Assembly (NCBI GenBank): GCA_040756415.1
Contig: JBFLYZ010000025.1
Location: forward strand, 1 to 50,538
Length of the DNA stretch: 50,538 nt
Direction: 5' to 3'
Origin: JBFLYZ01 sp040756415
GTDB lineage: Bacteria; Bacteroidota; Bacteroidia; JADZBD01
Shown here piece by piece: positions 32,939 through 41,970 of the stretch. Position numbers and translations under genes: made by a program. Numbering within the stretch: the stretch's first letter is position 1; every line of letters starts with the position of its first letter. Below the pieces are notes generated by a model. The model did not search any database. It had not been told where the DNA came from and saw only the letters and a program-made list of their open reading frames with translations.

Positions 32939-34101
32939 ACACTTCCCTGTCAGCCCTGACCCGCCTGCGCATAGCCGTACTTGTGCTGGCGGGGGCTACG
33001 CTCTCCGGCATGGCCATTTCCTGGAAGCTATGGCTTACCGAGCGCTTCTTCCCGCTCACACCGGTCATCGCTCCCCTTGCGGATCTCCCGGAGCTGTTCT
33101 CCCGGCTTTTGTTCGCGGCTATAATCCTCCTGGTCCTGCTCTACGCATGGAAAATGAGAGCCCTTTTCCTCCGGGTGCTTATCCCTCTTCTTTTTATCGA
33201 AGTGCTCATCGATCAAAACCGCCTGCAGCCCTGGTACTACCAGTACCTGCTCATGTGGCTGTTGCTGCTGTTCTATCCCAACAAATCCAATGCGGCCGCA
33301 GCAGAAGGCATCCTGAACAATTTCCGCCTCATCATTTGCGGTATCTATTTCTGGAGCGGCATGCAGAAGCTCAATGCCGAATATTTCAACGATACGGCAT
33401 TCTGGCTGATGCAGCCCCTGGAACATTACCTGCCCGTTTCATGGGTCAACATGCTGGGTTATGCGGCATGGGCCATAGGACCATTCGAGATCTGCCTGGC
33501 CATAGGGCTTTTGTTCGCACCGGCCCGGAGGTTTTTACTTATTCCCGGCATTCTTATGCACACTTACATCATCCTGCTGATGACGCCACTGGGAAGAGAC
33601 TATAACTACGTGATCATCCCCTGGAACCTGGCTATGATCCTTTTCCTGCTGCTTCTTTTCAGCGGTAAGCAGGAGTTTACCCCGCGCAGCATCCTGGGGT
33701 CCGTGAAAAGTATACCCCAGCGCATCGTGTTTCTGCTGATCTGGATCATGCCCTCCCTGAGCTTCTTTGGCAAATGGGACTCTTATCTTTCCGCCAGCCT
33801 GTATTCGGGGAATTCGGATAACGGGTACCTCTATATCACCGATGAGCTGATGCCGCAGTTGCCGCAGGAGATACGCAGGCTCATCCTGCCCGACACGGCC
33901 ACGAAAATGAACTACCTGTATATTAATAACTGGAGCATGGAGGAGCTGAACGTGCCGGGAGTGCCGGAAAAAAGAGTATTCCTGCAGGCGAAAAAAAAGA
34001 TAGAAGCCTACGGGAAAGGCATGCACAAGGCACTGCTGCTCATCGAGCACAGGCTCACCCTGAACGGCAATGAAAAGGACAGGAACGAGGTGATCGAATG
34101 A
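32935..34101 (+). CDS. Polytopic membrane protein (HTTM/DoxX-like)
   Basis: A 388-residue integral membrane protein with about eight hydrophobic segments. The motif DQNRLQPWYYQYLLMW (about residues 88-103) and a helical part with SGMQKLNAEYF and GPFEICLAIGLLF recall HTTM (vitamin K-dependent carboxylase-like) or DoxX-like proteins of Bacteroidota. The C-terminal 80 residues are hydrophilic (FLQAKKKIEAYGKGMHKAL). The gene overlaps the NlpC/P60 gene by 4 bases, so they are translationally coupled. Function unknown. It ends 1 base from the stop of the convergent YD-repeat gene. Confidence 0.72.
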   Translation: MNTSLSALTRLRIAVLVLAGATLSGMAISWKLWLTERFFPLTPVIAPLADLPELFSRLLFAAIILLVLLYAWKMRALFLRVLIPLLFIEVLIDQNRLQPWYYQYLLMWLLLLFYPNKSNAAAAEGILNNFRLIICGIYFWSGMQKLNAEYFNDTAFWLMQPLEHYLPVSWVNMLGYAAWAIGPFEICLAIGLLFAPARRFLLIPGILMHTYIILLMTPLGRDYNYVIIPWNLAMILFLLLLFSGKQEFTPRSILGSVKSIPQRIVFLLIWIMPSLSFFGKWDSYLSASLYSGNSDNGYLYITDELMPQLPQEIRRLILPDTATKMNYLYINNWSMEELNVPGVPEKRVFLQAKKKIEAYGKGMHKALLLIEHRLTLNGNEKDRNEVIE

Positions 34102-35028
34102 TCAGTCCCAGAACTCGTACTTATATACATCGGAGAAGAAGCCGGAGTTCACATCGGTGACCGAACGCATGAGCAGCAAACCTGCCTCGCCCCATTTGTT
34201 GACCACCTTGAAATAGATGTTGTTATTGAGCTGCCGCTCCTCGCTCACCAGGTTATCCTGCTCATCATAAACAAAGCGGTAATGGTACCGGCCGTTGAAC
34301 ACTTCCAGTATGTTTTCCGTAACGCGCTTTTTTTCATCGCGCACCAGGCGCTGGCGGCTGTGCACCTTGCCTTCCCTATTGTAGGTCACCGTTCCCGCCT
34401 CCCCGTCAAGGTAAACCGTGCGCAGCTCCAGGTCATGCTCCCGCTGATAGTTTAACTCTTCCCTGAGCTTTCCCTCGCTATCGTACACGTAGCGGGTGCT
34501 CTCCTGCAGCTCGTTTTCGGTGTTATACGTGCAGTGCTCTGTCACGTTCTTTCCGCTGTATGCGTAGGTATCCCTGGCTTCGAGGTTACCTTCAGGGTCC
34601 AGCGTTTTTTTCTCTACCAGGTTGTTGTCCGCGTCATAGGCGTAATGCGTTACCGTCTCGCTGCCGTCAGCATAGCGCAGCACCTCTTTCTCCAGGTTGC
34701 CTTTTGAATTATAGGTGTAGGCCGTGCTCTCGGCCAGCTCCTGCTCGTAATAATGCTTCATCTCCGTCATATTGCCCTTGCTGTCGTAGCTGCGCTCGTA
34801 CATTTCCGAAACCTGCTCGTCCTCGTCCAGCTCGATCTCGCGCGTCACATTGCCGCTGCGATCGTACTCCACCACGCGCACTTTGTAGCTCTCCTCAATG
34901 TCGGGCTCCTCTTTAAAGTCCTCCATCAGGGTCTTGGAAAAGCGGTAGGTAACGGCCGATCTGACCTTCCTGTCCTTTTTTTCCTCCTTAACTTCCGGCT
35001 TGTTCTCCGGCTGCGTTTGCTGTTCCAT
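34102..35028 (-). CDS. Cytoplasmic YD-repeat protein
   Basis: A 308-residue protein made almost wholly of YD-like repeats (YDRSGNVTREIEL, YDSKGNMTEMKHY, YNSKGNLEKEVL, YDADNNLVEKKT, YDSEGKLREEL, YNREGKVHSRQ, YDEQDNLVSEE) and ending VYKYEFWD. ATG 35028 begins MEQQTQPENKP with a highly charged start and no signal peptide, unlike the secreted YD protein at 19674. The longer frame upstream to 35103 is unlikely since it crosses the divergent promoter region. YD proteins are usually exported; a cytosolic form without toxin is unusual. Possible promoter TATATTTA lies upstream. Function unknown. Confidence 0.75.
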   Translation of the reverse strand: MEQQTQPENKPEVKEEKKDRKVRSAVTYRFSKTLMEDFKEEPDIEESYKVRVVEYDRSGNVTREIELDEDEQVSEMYERSYDSKGNMTEMKHYYEQELAESTAYTYNSKGNLEKEVLRYADGSETVTHYAYDADNNLVEKKTLDPEGNLEARDTYAYSGKNVTEHCTYNTENELQESTRYVYDSEGKLREELNYQREHDLELRTVYLDGEAGTVTYNREGKVHSRQRLVRDEKKRVTENILEVFNGRYHYRFVYDEQDNLVSEERQLNNNIYFKVVNKWGEAGLLLMRSVTDVNSGFFSDVYKYEFWD

Positions 35029-35145
35029 GATCGCTGCTCTTGATCCGGTAAATATAGCAAACATTGAATACTCCGTCCACCCCCCGGCCGGCACCGCGCG
35101 CATGGCTTTTATTCTATAAATGCTTTATCTTTACCAAAAAACAGA

Positions 35146-35574
35146 ATGAATCGCATCCTGCCCGTTTTCCTTTGCTTTGCACTTGCCTGCTCAGGCAGCC
35201 GCGACCCCGATTCGGCCGGCAACGCTGATGTGTTCACCGAACGAACGATCAAAGGCGTTAAGGTATTTCCGGGCGAGTTCTATGCCGAAGGCACGCTCAT
35301 CGGCATAGCGGAAGAGGGCATGGTTCCCCAGTGCTTTATCAAAAGCGCGGAAGGGGATACCATCATCGTGGATGTGTTCGAGGACAGCGTGCTCTACAAG
35401 CTGCAATCGCGCCACCTGGAGGATAAAAAGGTCAAGCTGATCTATTATTACAACGTAGACGATTTCGCGCGCGGCTCGTCCGAAGATATGGACGATATGT
35501 CGGGGTACGCCCTGATCGAACTGGTGGCGGAGAACGAGAAGTTCAGCAACCGGCACCGGTACATAACCGAATAA
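35146..35574 (+). CDS. Putative lipoprotein
   Basis: A 142-residue lipoprotein with a short signal peptide and lipobox ALACS (Cys15). The mature part is acidic with beta character (VKVFPGEFYAEGTLIGIA, GDTIIVDVFEDSVLYKLQ, KVKLIYYYNVDDFARG). No family is recognised. It is 8 bases before the SpoIIE phosphatase and probably in its operon, so a sensory or accessory role is possible. A near-consensus -7 element TATCTTTA lies at 35126-35133, 12 bases before the start. Confidence 0.7.
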   Translation: MNRILPVFLCFALACSGSRDPDSAGNADVFTERTIKGVKVFPGEFYAEGTLIGIAEEGMVPQCFIKSAEGDTIIVDVFEDSVLYKLQSRHLEDKKVKLIYYYNVDDFARGSSEDMDDMSGYALIELVAENEKFSNRHRYITE

Positions 35575-35582
35575 AGCTTTTC

Positions 35583-37568
35583 ATGCGGTTCACTCTTCAT
35601 ATCGCTGCTGCTCTGGCGGTGAGCCTTTGTTGGCACGCGCTTCGCGCGCAGAATACGGCCAGGGCCGACAGCCTGCGCGATCTCATCAAAGCGGAACAGG
35701 CCGATACCGCCAGGTTCGAGCTGATGATGAAGCTGGCAGAGGTCTACCGCCAGGCCGATGTAGAGCAATCCGTGATCTACCTGCAACAGGCCGCCAAGCT
35801 GGGCGACCAGTTAAGGGATCACAACCGCAGCGGCCTGGCCTGGAAGACAGCGGGCAACTACTACATGAACAGCGGCCGCTACGAGAAGGCCATCGATTGC
35901 TATGTGAAATCCTACGCCTGCTACGAAAAGACCGGCAACAAGAGCGGCATGGCCGCAAACCTCATCAACATGGGCACGGATTACATGTACTTTGGCAATT
36001 ACGACAAGGCGAAAGAATACTGCGAAAAAGGATTGAAGCTGGCCCTGGAGATAGACCATAAGCTTTTTGCCGGCAATGCCATGATCACCCTGGCCAGCAT
36101 CTTCGGCTCGAAGGGCGACCGGGACAAGCAAATGCAGATGTACCGCGATGTGATCGCACTTCATGAAAGCATGGGCGAAAGCAGGAACGTAATGGTGATC
36201 GGCTTGTGTAATTCGAATATCGGCTCTATCTATGTGGAACGGGGCCAGTACGATTCAGCCCTTTTCTACCTGGAGAAAGGCCTCCAGCCCTTTGAGCAGG
36301 CCAAAGACCCTAATATGTGCTCGGCCATTTACAGCGACATGAGCGAGGTATGGCTGAGCCGCGGGAACCTGAAGAAGGCAGAAAGCTACGGCTTGCTCAG
36401 CCTACAGGAAGGCCAGCGCTCAGGCAACCTGCTGCGCATGAACCAGAGCAATTATGTGCTCAGCAAGGTATACGAAAAGAAGGGCGACATACCCAAAGCC
36501 TTTGCGCATTTCAAGGAATCATCAAAATACCGCGATAGTATCTTCAGCAAAGACAAAGGTGCGGAGTTCGCGCAGAAAGAAGCCCGCTTCATGTACGAGC
36601 GCAAGGCCATGCAGGACAGCCTGCGCCTTCTGGGCGAGGCCATGGCCATCAAGGCCAAGGCCGATGAAAAACAGAAGAAACAAAACGTGATCACTATCTC
36701 GCTGATATCGGGGCTGGCCCTTCTCCTTGTGCTGGCCTTTGTCATGTACCGCGGCTCGCAGGCCAAACGCAGGGCGCATCGCCTGATCAGCATGCAAAAA
36801 GACATCCTGGAGCAAAAGAACAGGGAGATCACCGACAGCCTGAGCTACGCCCAGAAGATACAGGAGGCCATATTGCCGCCCGAGAAGCTGTGGAAACAGC
36901 ACCTCCCCGAAAGCTTCGTGTTCTATAAGCCCAAGGATATCGTGGCAGGTGATTTCTACTGGATGGAAACCGCGGATAACAAGATACTTTTTGCAGCGGG
37001 CGACTGCACCGGCCACGGAGTTCCGGGTGCCATGGTCAGCGTAATCTGCTCTGATGCGCTGAACCGTGCCGTAAAGGAGTTCGGGCTCACCGAGCCCGGC
37101 AAGATACTTGACAAGACTACGCAACTGGTGCTCGAGACCTTTGCGAAAAGCGAGAGCGAGGTCAAAGATGGCATGGACATCTCGCTCTGCTGCCTCGACC
37201 GGAGTACCCGCCAGCTTACTTTCGCTGGCGCCAATAACCCGCTCTGGCTCCTGCGCGACCGCACCATAAACGAAGTGCCGGCCGATAAGCAGCCCGTAGG
37301 CAAGTACGACAGGCCCCGGCCCTTTACCACTCATTCGCTGAAGCTGAACCCGGGCGAGACCGTGTATCTCTTCACTGACGGATATGCCGACCAGTTTGGC
37401 GGGGAAAAGGGCAAGAAGTTCAAATACGCCCGGCTCGAGCGCCTGCTTATGTACAATGCCGCCAAAGCGATGCAGGAACAAAAAGACATCCTGGCCTCCA
37501 CATTCGAAAACTGGAAAGGTGCGCTGGAACAGGTGGATGATGTATGCCTGATCGGCATCCGGGTGTAA
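35583..37568 (+). CDS. TPR and SpoIIE (PP2C) domain phosphatase
   Basis: A 661-residue signalling protein. A signal peptide (RFTLHIAAALAVSLCWHALRA) is followed by about six TPRs (40-330), one membrane segment (about 366-388, LISGLALLLVLAFVMYRG), a coiled-coil linker (KDILEQKNREITDSLSYAQKIQEAI) and the SpoIIE-type PP2C phosphatase domain (about 425-661) with AGDFYW, DCTGHGVPGAM, DGMDISLC and TDGYADQFGG. Such phosphatases dephosphorylate anti-anti-sigma factors; none is adjacent. The linker and PP2C domain closely match the protein at 40504. It is 8 bases after a lipoprotein gene. The periplasmic TPR part likely senses a signal. Confidence 0.94.
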   Translation: MRFTLHIAAALAVSLCWHALRAQNTARADSLRDLIKAEQADTARFELMMKLAEVYRQADVEQSVIYLQQAAKLGDQLRDHNRSGLAWKTAGNYYMNSGRYEKAIDCYVKSYACYEKTGNKSGMAANLINMGTDYMYFGNYDKAKEYCEKGLKLALEIDHKLFAGNAMITLASIFGSKGDRDKQMQMYRDVIALHESMGESRNVMVIGLCNSNIGSIYVERGQYDSALFYLEKGLQPFEQAKDPNMCSAIYSDMSEVWLSRGNLKKAESYGLLSLQEGQRSGNLLRMNQSNYVLSKVYEKKGDIPKAFAHFKESSKYRDSIFSKDKGAEFAQKEARFMYERKAMQDSLRLLGEAMAIKAKADEKQKKQNVITISLISGLALLLVLAFVMYRGSQAKRRAHRLISMQKDILEQKNREITDSLSYAQKIQEAILPPEKLWKQHLPESFVFYKPKDIVAGDFYWMETADNKILFAAGDCTGHGVPGAMVSVICSDALNRAVKEFGLTEPGKILDKTTQLVLETFAKSESEVKDGMDISLCCLDRSTRQLTFAGANNPLWLLRDRTINEVPADKQPVGKYDRPRPFTTHSLKLNPGETVYLFTDGYADQFGGEKGKKFKYARLERLLMYNAAKAMQEQKDILASTFENWKGALEQVDDVCLIGIRV

Positions 37569-37632
37569 GCCGCCTTTTATCCCTCTTTACGCGCCATTCG
37601 TCACAAAACCCCGGTACTGTGCATCATTTTGC

Positions 37633-37640
37633 TAAATTTG
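37633..37640 (+). promoter_or_regulatory. -7 promoter element (TAAATTTG) of the prolyl oligopeptidase gene
   Basis: Exact TAnnTTTG match 19 bases before ATG 37660, in a short gap after the phosphatase stop. No clear -33 TTTG. Confidence 0.6.
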
Positions 37641-37659
37641 AGATTCCAAATAAAAACTC

Positions 37660-39783
37660 ATGAAAAACAGTTACCGTTTTTTGCTTGCAGCCGGCCTGAT
37701 CGCGCTGGCCTCCTGCTCCACCGAGCAGGGCGCGGAAGAATCATCTCTTGTTTATCCCAAGACCAGGAAAGATACCACGGTGGTAGATGATTACTTCGGT
37801 GTGAAGGTGGCCGATCCCTACCGCTGGCTGGAAGACGACAACAGCAAAGAAACGGGCGAATGGGTAAAACTGCAGAACGAGGTTACTTACGGGTACCTCG
37901 GAAAGATCGCTTACCGCGACAAGATCAAAAAGCGGCTAACGGAGATCTGGAACTATGAAAAGGTGAGCACGCCCTGGAAAAAAGGCAAATACTATTTCTT
38001 TTCCAAGAACAATGGAGTACAGAACCAAAGCGTATTGTACGTGCAGGAAGGGCTTGACGGCACGCCCCGCGTGCTGCTCGACCCCAATACCATGGATGCT
38101 GCCGGCACCACTTCGCTGGGAAGCACCAGCGTGCGCGAAGACGGCAAATACATGGCCTACACCGTATCGAAATCGGGCAGCGACTGGTCGCAGATATGCG
38201 TGATGGAGATCGAAACGGGAAAAGTGCTTCCGGACACGATCAACTGGGTGAAGTTCTCGGGAGCCTCCTGGAAAGGCGATGGTTTCTATTACTCGGCCTA
38301 TCCCGCTCCCAGCGATGGACATACCTACAGCAAAAAGAACGAAAACAATAAAGTGTTCTATCATAAACTGGGTACGAAGCAGAGCGAGGACCAGGTCGTG
38401 TACGAGGACCCCGCGCACCCCGACTGGAATTTCGGCATGGGCGTTTCGGACAACGGCAGGATCGCGGCCCTGTTCACCACCGAAAGCACCAGCGGAAACG
38501 CATTAAGCCTGAAAGACCTTAGCAAGAACGGTGACTGGAAAGCGGTGGATGCCACCTTTGCCAGCGACTATAATATCGTGGAATTCCTGGATGATAATTC
38601 GGTGCTTATTCACACCAACAACGGTGCCCCGCGCAACCGCCTGATCAGGGTAGACGTGAACAACCCGGCCAAGGATAAATGGAAGACCATTATACCCGAA
38701 AATGCCGACCTGCTGCAATGGGTCAGCGTCAGCGGGGGCAAGCTGGTAGCCACCTACCTCCACGATGTGACCACCAAGCTGGTGATCTATTCGATGGACG
38801 GGAAGATGGAGAAGGAGATACCACTCCCCGCCCTGGGCATTGCCGGCTTCAGTGGCGACAGCAAAAGCAATACCGCCTTTTACTCGTTCACCAATTACGT
38901 TACGCCTACGATGATCTACCAGTACGATATGCAAACGGGCGAGGCGAAAGAGTTCTTCAAGCCCAAGGTTGACGTGGATCCCTCGCAGTATGAAAGCAAG
39001 CAGGTTTTCTATAACAGCAAGGACGGAACGCGCGTGCCCATGTTCATCACCTATAAAAAAGGGACGCCCCTTGACGGCAGCGCGCCCTGTTTCCTTTACG
39101 GGTACGGGGGCTTCGATATCAGCATTACCCCCGGCTTCAGCTCCGACAAGTTCTTTTTCATTGAATCGGGAGGGATCTACGCGGTTGCCAATATGCGCGG
39201 GGGCGGTGAATACGGTTCTGAATGGCACTGGGCCGGCACCAAATGCAATAAGCAGAACGTGTTCGATGATTTTATTGCCGCGGCCGAATACCTGGTGAAG
39301 GAGAAGTATACTTCGCACAGCAGACTGGCCATACACGGGCGCAGCAACGGTGGCCTGCTCATCGGGGCGGTCATGACGCAGCGGCCCGACCTGGCGAAGG
39401 TATGCCTGCCCGCGGTGGGCGTGCTGGATATGCTGCGCTACCATAAATTTACCATCGGCTATTTCTGGGCCAGCGATTACGGCCGCAGCGACAGCGCCCA
39501 GCATTTCCCCTGCCTGTATAAGTATTCGCCCCTGCACAATATAAAGGAAACGGAATATCCCTGCACCATGGTTACCACGGGCGACCATGACGACCGGGTG
39601 GTTCCCGCGCATAGTTTTAAATTTGCCGCTGCGCTGCAGGAGAAACAAAAAGGAAAAAATCCCGTATTAATACGCATTGACGTCAACGCAGGTCATGGAG
39701 CCGGCAAACCTACATCCAAGCTCATCGAAGAGTGGACCGATATATGGGCCTTCACCTTCCATAACCTGGGTATGCAATATTGA
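37660..39783 (+). CDS. Prolyl oligopeptidase family (S9) lipoprotein
   Basis: A 707-residue serine peptidase of family S9A. A lipobox LIALASC (Cys19) suggests membrane anchoring. The N-terminal cap carries YPKTRKDTTVVDDYFGVKVADPYRWLED (family hallmark, here partly quoted), followed by a seven-bladed propeller. The C-terminal catalytic domain has Ser562 in HGRSNGGLL, Asp644/645 in GDHDDRVVP, and His679 in NAGHGAGKP, so it should be active. It cleaves short proline-containing peptides, probably in the periplasm for nutrient use. The stop codon is followed by a palindromic repeat. Confidence 0.95.
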   Translation: MKNSYRFLLAAGLIALASCSTEQGAEESSLVYPKTRKDTTVVDDYFGVKVADPYRWLEDDNSKETGEWVKLQNEVTYGYLGKIAYRDKIKKRLTEIWNYEKVSTPWKKGKYYFFSKNNGVQNQSVLYVQEGLDGTPRVLLDPNTMDAAGTTSLGSTSVREDGKYMAYTVSKSGSDWSQICVMEIETGKVLPDTINWVKFSGASWKGDGFYYSAYPAPSDGHTYSKKNENNKVFYHKLGTKQSEDQVVYEDPAHPDWNFGMGVSDNGRIAALFTTESTSGNALSLKDLSKNGDWKAVDATFASDYNIVEFLDDNSVLIHTNNGAPRNRLIRVDVNNPAKDKWKTIIPENADLLQWVSVSGGKLVATYLHDVTTKLVIYSMDGKMEKEIPLPALGIAGFSGDSKSNTAFYSFTNYVTPTMIYQYDMQTGEAKEFFKPKVDVDPSQYESKQVFYNSKDGTRVPMFITYKKGTPLDGSAPCFLYGYGGFDISITPGFSSDKFFFIESGGIYAVANMRGGGEYGSEWHWAGTKCNKQNVFDDFIAAAEYLVKEKYTSHSRLAIHGRSNGGLLIGAVMTQRPDLAKVCLPAVGVLDMLRYHKFTIGYFWASDYGRSDSAQHFPCLYKYSPLHNIKETEYPCTMVTTGDHDDRVVPAHSFKFAAALQEKQKGKNPVLIRIDVNAGHGAGKPTSKLIEEWTDIWAFTFHNLGMQY

Positions 39784-39789
39784 TATTTA

Positions 39790-39844
39790 CCACAGATCAC
39801 GCAGCGAGGCACGGAATCTCTGTCTTAATCTTTGTCATCTGTGG
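39790..39844. repeat. Palindromic CCACAGAT intergenic repeat
   Basis: CCACAGAT (39790-39797) and its reverse complement ATCTGTGG (39837-39844) bound a 55-base element directly after the oligopeptidase stop. The flanks TTA and TTAA extend the symmetry. Similar CCACAGAT-type elements are common intergenic repeats in many genomes, but other copies cannot be searched for here. Confidence 0.5.
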
Positions 39845-39865
39845 TTAAATTTTAAGTTTTTCAGC

Positions 39866-40507
39866 CTGAACAGGCTCCTCGCGGTATTTCTGCTGCTCGT
39901 TTTCACTTCCGGTGTTTCTGCCGCCCAATCCAACCGCGATCAATTCAGGCAGCTCAGCAAGGCGGAAAAGCGCTGGGTGATCTTCCACCCTTTTATCGCG
40001 AAAAAGGCCCTGCGCTATACCCAGCAGGCCTTGCACGTGTGCGATTCGCTTAAAAAGGACAGCCTGCTGGACGGAGATGAGAATGGAGGTCAACTGGATG
40101 CGTTCAGGCATTGCTACTGGATGGCCCTGCTCGGCCAGCACATCCGCCCGGCCAAAGCTTACAAGCTTGGCCTTGCCCATGAGAAGGGCAACAGGGAACA
40201 ATTTGAAAAAGGCCAACTGGAAGAGGGCGCCCTTCCCGATTCAATGAGCAGCGTGATGGATGTCGTTAATAACCAGTTGGGCATACAACTGGCCCTGGCC
40301 AATCGCGGAAGCAAAGCCCCTTTGAGCAACGCTGATCTTATTCTGTTCATCCAGCACAAGATACTTAAGGGTGAGATGCGCATATTGCTCAAGGATGAGC
40401 AGGGCCGCTTCCTGACCTGCGAAGGAGAGCCGATCGATCTTTCCGTTTATAAAGGAAAATGGAATGTTCCCAAGTGCCTGGTGAAATCGAATGCAAAGGG
40501 ATTTTAG
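39866..40507 (+). CDS. DUF6973-like secreted protein, start uncertain
   Basis: An exported protein of about 213 residues. The DUF6973-like pattern is seen: KRWVIFHPFIAKKALRYT, NGGQLDAFRHCYWMALLG, GLAHEKGN, VMDVVNNQLG. The signal peptide NRLLAVFLLLVFTSGVSA directly follows CTG 39866, but no ATG, GTG or TTG lies there in frame; the first in-frame ATG is 39677, inside the oligopeptidase gene and 63 residues earlier. A CTG start is thus possible, or the normal start was lost when the repeat at 39790-39844 inserted. Function unknown. It ends 4 bases inside the convergent phosphatase gene stop. Confidence 0.72.
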   Translation: MNRLLAVFLLLVFTSGVSAAQSNRDQFRQLSKAEKRWVIFHPFIAKKALRYTQQALHVCDSLKKDSLLDGDENGGQLDAFRHCYWMALLGQHIRPAKAYKLGLAHEKGNREQFEKGQLEEGALPDSMSSVMDVVNNQLGIQLALANRGSKAPLSNADLILFIQHKILKGEMRILLKDEQGRFLTCEGEPIDLSVYKGKWNVPKCLVKSNAKGF

Positions 40508-41916
40508 ATCCGGATGCCCATCACCAGCACGTCATCCACCTGCTCGAGCTGGCCTTTCCAGTCCTCGAACGCCACAAGTATGCTGCTCTTCTGCCCGCTC
40601 ATAGGCAATGAGCAGATGCGCTGCAGCAGTTCATAGAAGCGTTTTTTCATGAACTTCTTCCCTTTCGGCCCCCCGAACTGGTCGGCAATGCCATCGGTAA
40701 ACAGGTAGATGCAGTCCCCTTTTTCAAGCAGCAGCTTGTTATCCTCAAACTTCTTATCCGCGTTGAATTGTCCGCCTATGGGGAATTTACTGGGCGCATA
40801 CTCGCGCAGCTCGCCATTACGCACCAGCACGAGCGGGCGGTTGGCGCCAGCGTAATGCAATACCCTCTTTTCCTTTTGCAGCGCGCAAAAAGCGATGTCC
40901 ATCCCGTCCTTGCTTTCGGGCTCCTCATCCTGGCGCAGGGCCTTACGCACGCGCTTATCTAGCTCCATTAAGGCCCCGTCAGGCGTAGTGATCTCCTTCT
41001 CGTTTACGATATGGGTGATAAAGTTCGAACCGATCATGCTCATCAGCGCGCCAGGCACGCCATGCCCGGTACAATCGGCACAGGCAAAAAGCAGGTACGC
41101 TCCTATGTCGGCATACCAGTAAAAATCACCGCTGATGATATCCTTGGGCCGGTACAGCACGAAGGAATCCGGGTAATTGCGCAGCAGGATCTCCTCCGAA
41201 GGCAAGATGGACTGCTGTATCTTTCTCGCGTAATTGATGCTGTCGGTAATGTCCTTGTTCTTTTCGCGTATGATCTCCTCGTTCTGTTTCTGCAGGGTAA
41301 TATCGATGCTGAACATGCGCACCACCCCGCTGTCGTGCAGCAGGCGGTGGCGCTGCTCATAATACTTCTGCCCCAGCCTGATCTCGGTTGAGCCTTCCCT
41401 GAGCTCGCCAGAGCGGTACTTTTCGAGGCTATTCCTGATCGCAAGCAGGGCCGGATGTTCCAGCTTCCGCTCATAGAAATCCGGGAAATGGATCAGGAAG
41501 GCGGGATTGAAATAGGTGATGTCCCCGTTCAGGCTCACCTCGATGATGGGCGTGGGATTCTGCTCCGGGAATGAGGCCAGGCGCGAAAGGTTCTTTTCGA
41601 TCTGCTTCATTTCCGTGATATCGTGCGAGTAAACCCTGATCAGGTCACTGTCGGGGAGAAAATAGATCTTCTGCTCGAAGAAGCAGCCCTCCACCACCAC
41701 CTCGCATTTGAAATCCTTTCGCAGCGAAAGCTTCTTTTTTATTTCCGCGAAGAGGGGATGGCCTTCGTGCCCTTCTTCCAATTCGGGGAAACGCTGGCGC
41801 GCGGCCGGGTTCATATACGTGATCGTACCGGTCCTCAGGTCGGCTTCCAGCACCGGGTTGGGATTCTGCTCCGGGAACAGGGCCAGCCGTGCGATATCTT
41901 TTTCGCTGAATTTCAT
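40504..41916 (-). CDS. PAS and SpoIIE (PP2C) domain phosphatase
   Basis: A 470-residue cytoplasmic protein with two PAS-like sensory domains, both starting FPEQNPNPVLEAD or FPEQNPTPIIEVS (about residues 14-110 and 113-210), a linker (REKNKDITDSINYARKIQQSI) and a SpoIIE PP2C domain (AGDFYW-like SGDFYWY, DCTGHGVPGALM, DGMDIAFC, TDGIADQFGG). No membrane segment. The C-terminal half is a close paralogue of that at 35583; input domains differ, suggesting two signals on one target. A perfect -7 element lies at 41946-41953 upstream. Confidence 0.94.
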   Translation of the reverse strand: MKFSEKDIARLALFPEQNPNPVLEADLRTGTITYMNPAARQRFPELEEGHEGHPLFAEIKKKLSLRKDFKCEVVVEGCFFEQKIYFLPDSDLIRVYSHDITEMKQIEKNLSRLASFPEQNPTPIIEVSLNGDITYFNPAFLIHFPDFYERKLEHPALLAIRNSLEKYRSGELREGSTEIRLGQKYYEQRHRLLHDSGVVRMFSIDITLQKQNEEIIREKNKDITDSINYARKIQQSILPSEEILLRNYPDSFVLYRPKDIISGDFYWYADIGAYLLFACADCTGHGVPGALMSMIGSNFITHIVNEKEITTPDGALMELDKRVRKALRQDEEPESKDGMDIAFCALQKEKRVLHYAGANRPLVLVRNGELREYAPSKFPIGGQFNADKKFEDNKLLLEKGDCIYLFTDGIADQFGGPKGKKFMKKRFYELLQRICSLPMSGQKSSILVAFEDWKGQLEQVDDVLVMGIRI

Positions 41917-41945
41917 AGGGGCAGGCTGGTTACCATGGTATCAAG

Positions 41946-41953
41946 CAAATATA
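41946..41953 (-). promoter_or_regulatory. -7 promoter element (TATATTTG) of the PAS-SpoIIE gene
   Basis: On the minus strand the sequence is TATATTTG, an exact TAnnTTTG match about 29 bases before the ATG at 41916. Confidence 0.6.
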
Positions 41954-41970
41954 GCACAAAGTAGCGATCC

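Noticed and set aside
38503..39648. 381-codon open frame antisense to prolyl oligopeptidase
   Set aside because: The sense strand holds the full catalytic triad; the antisense reading has no domain.
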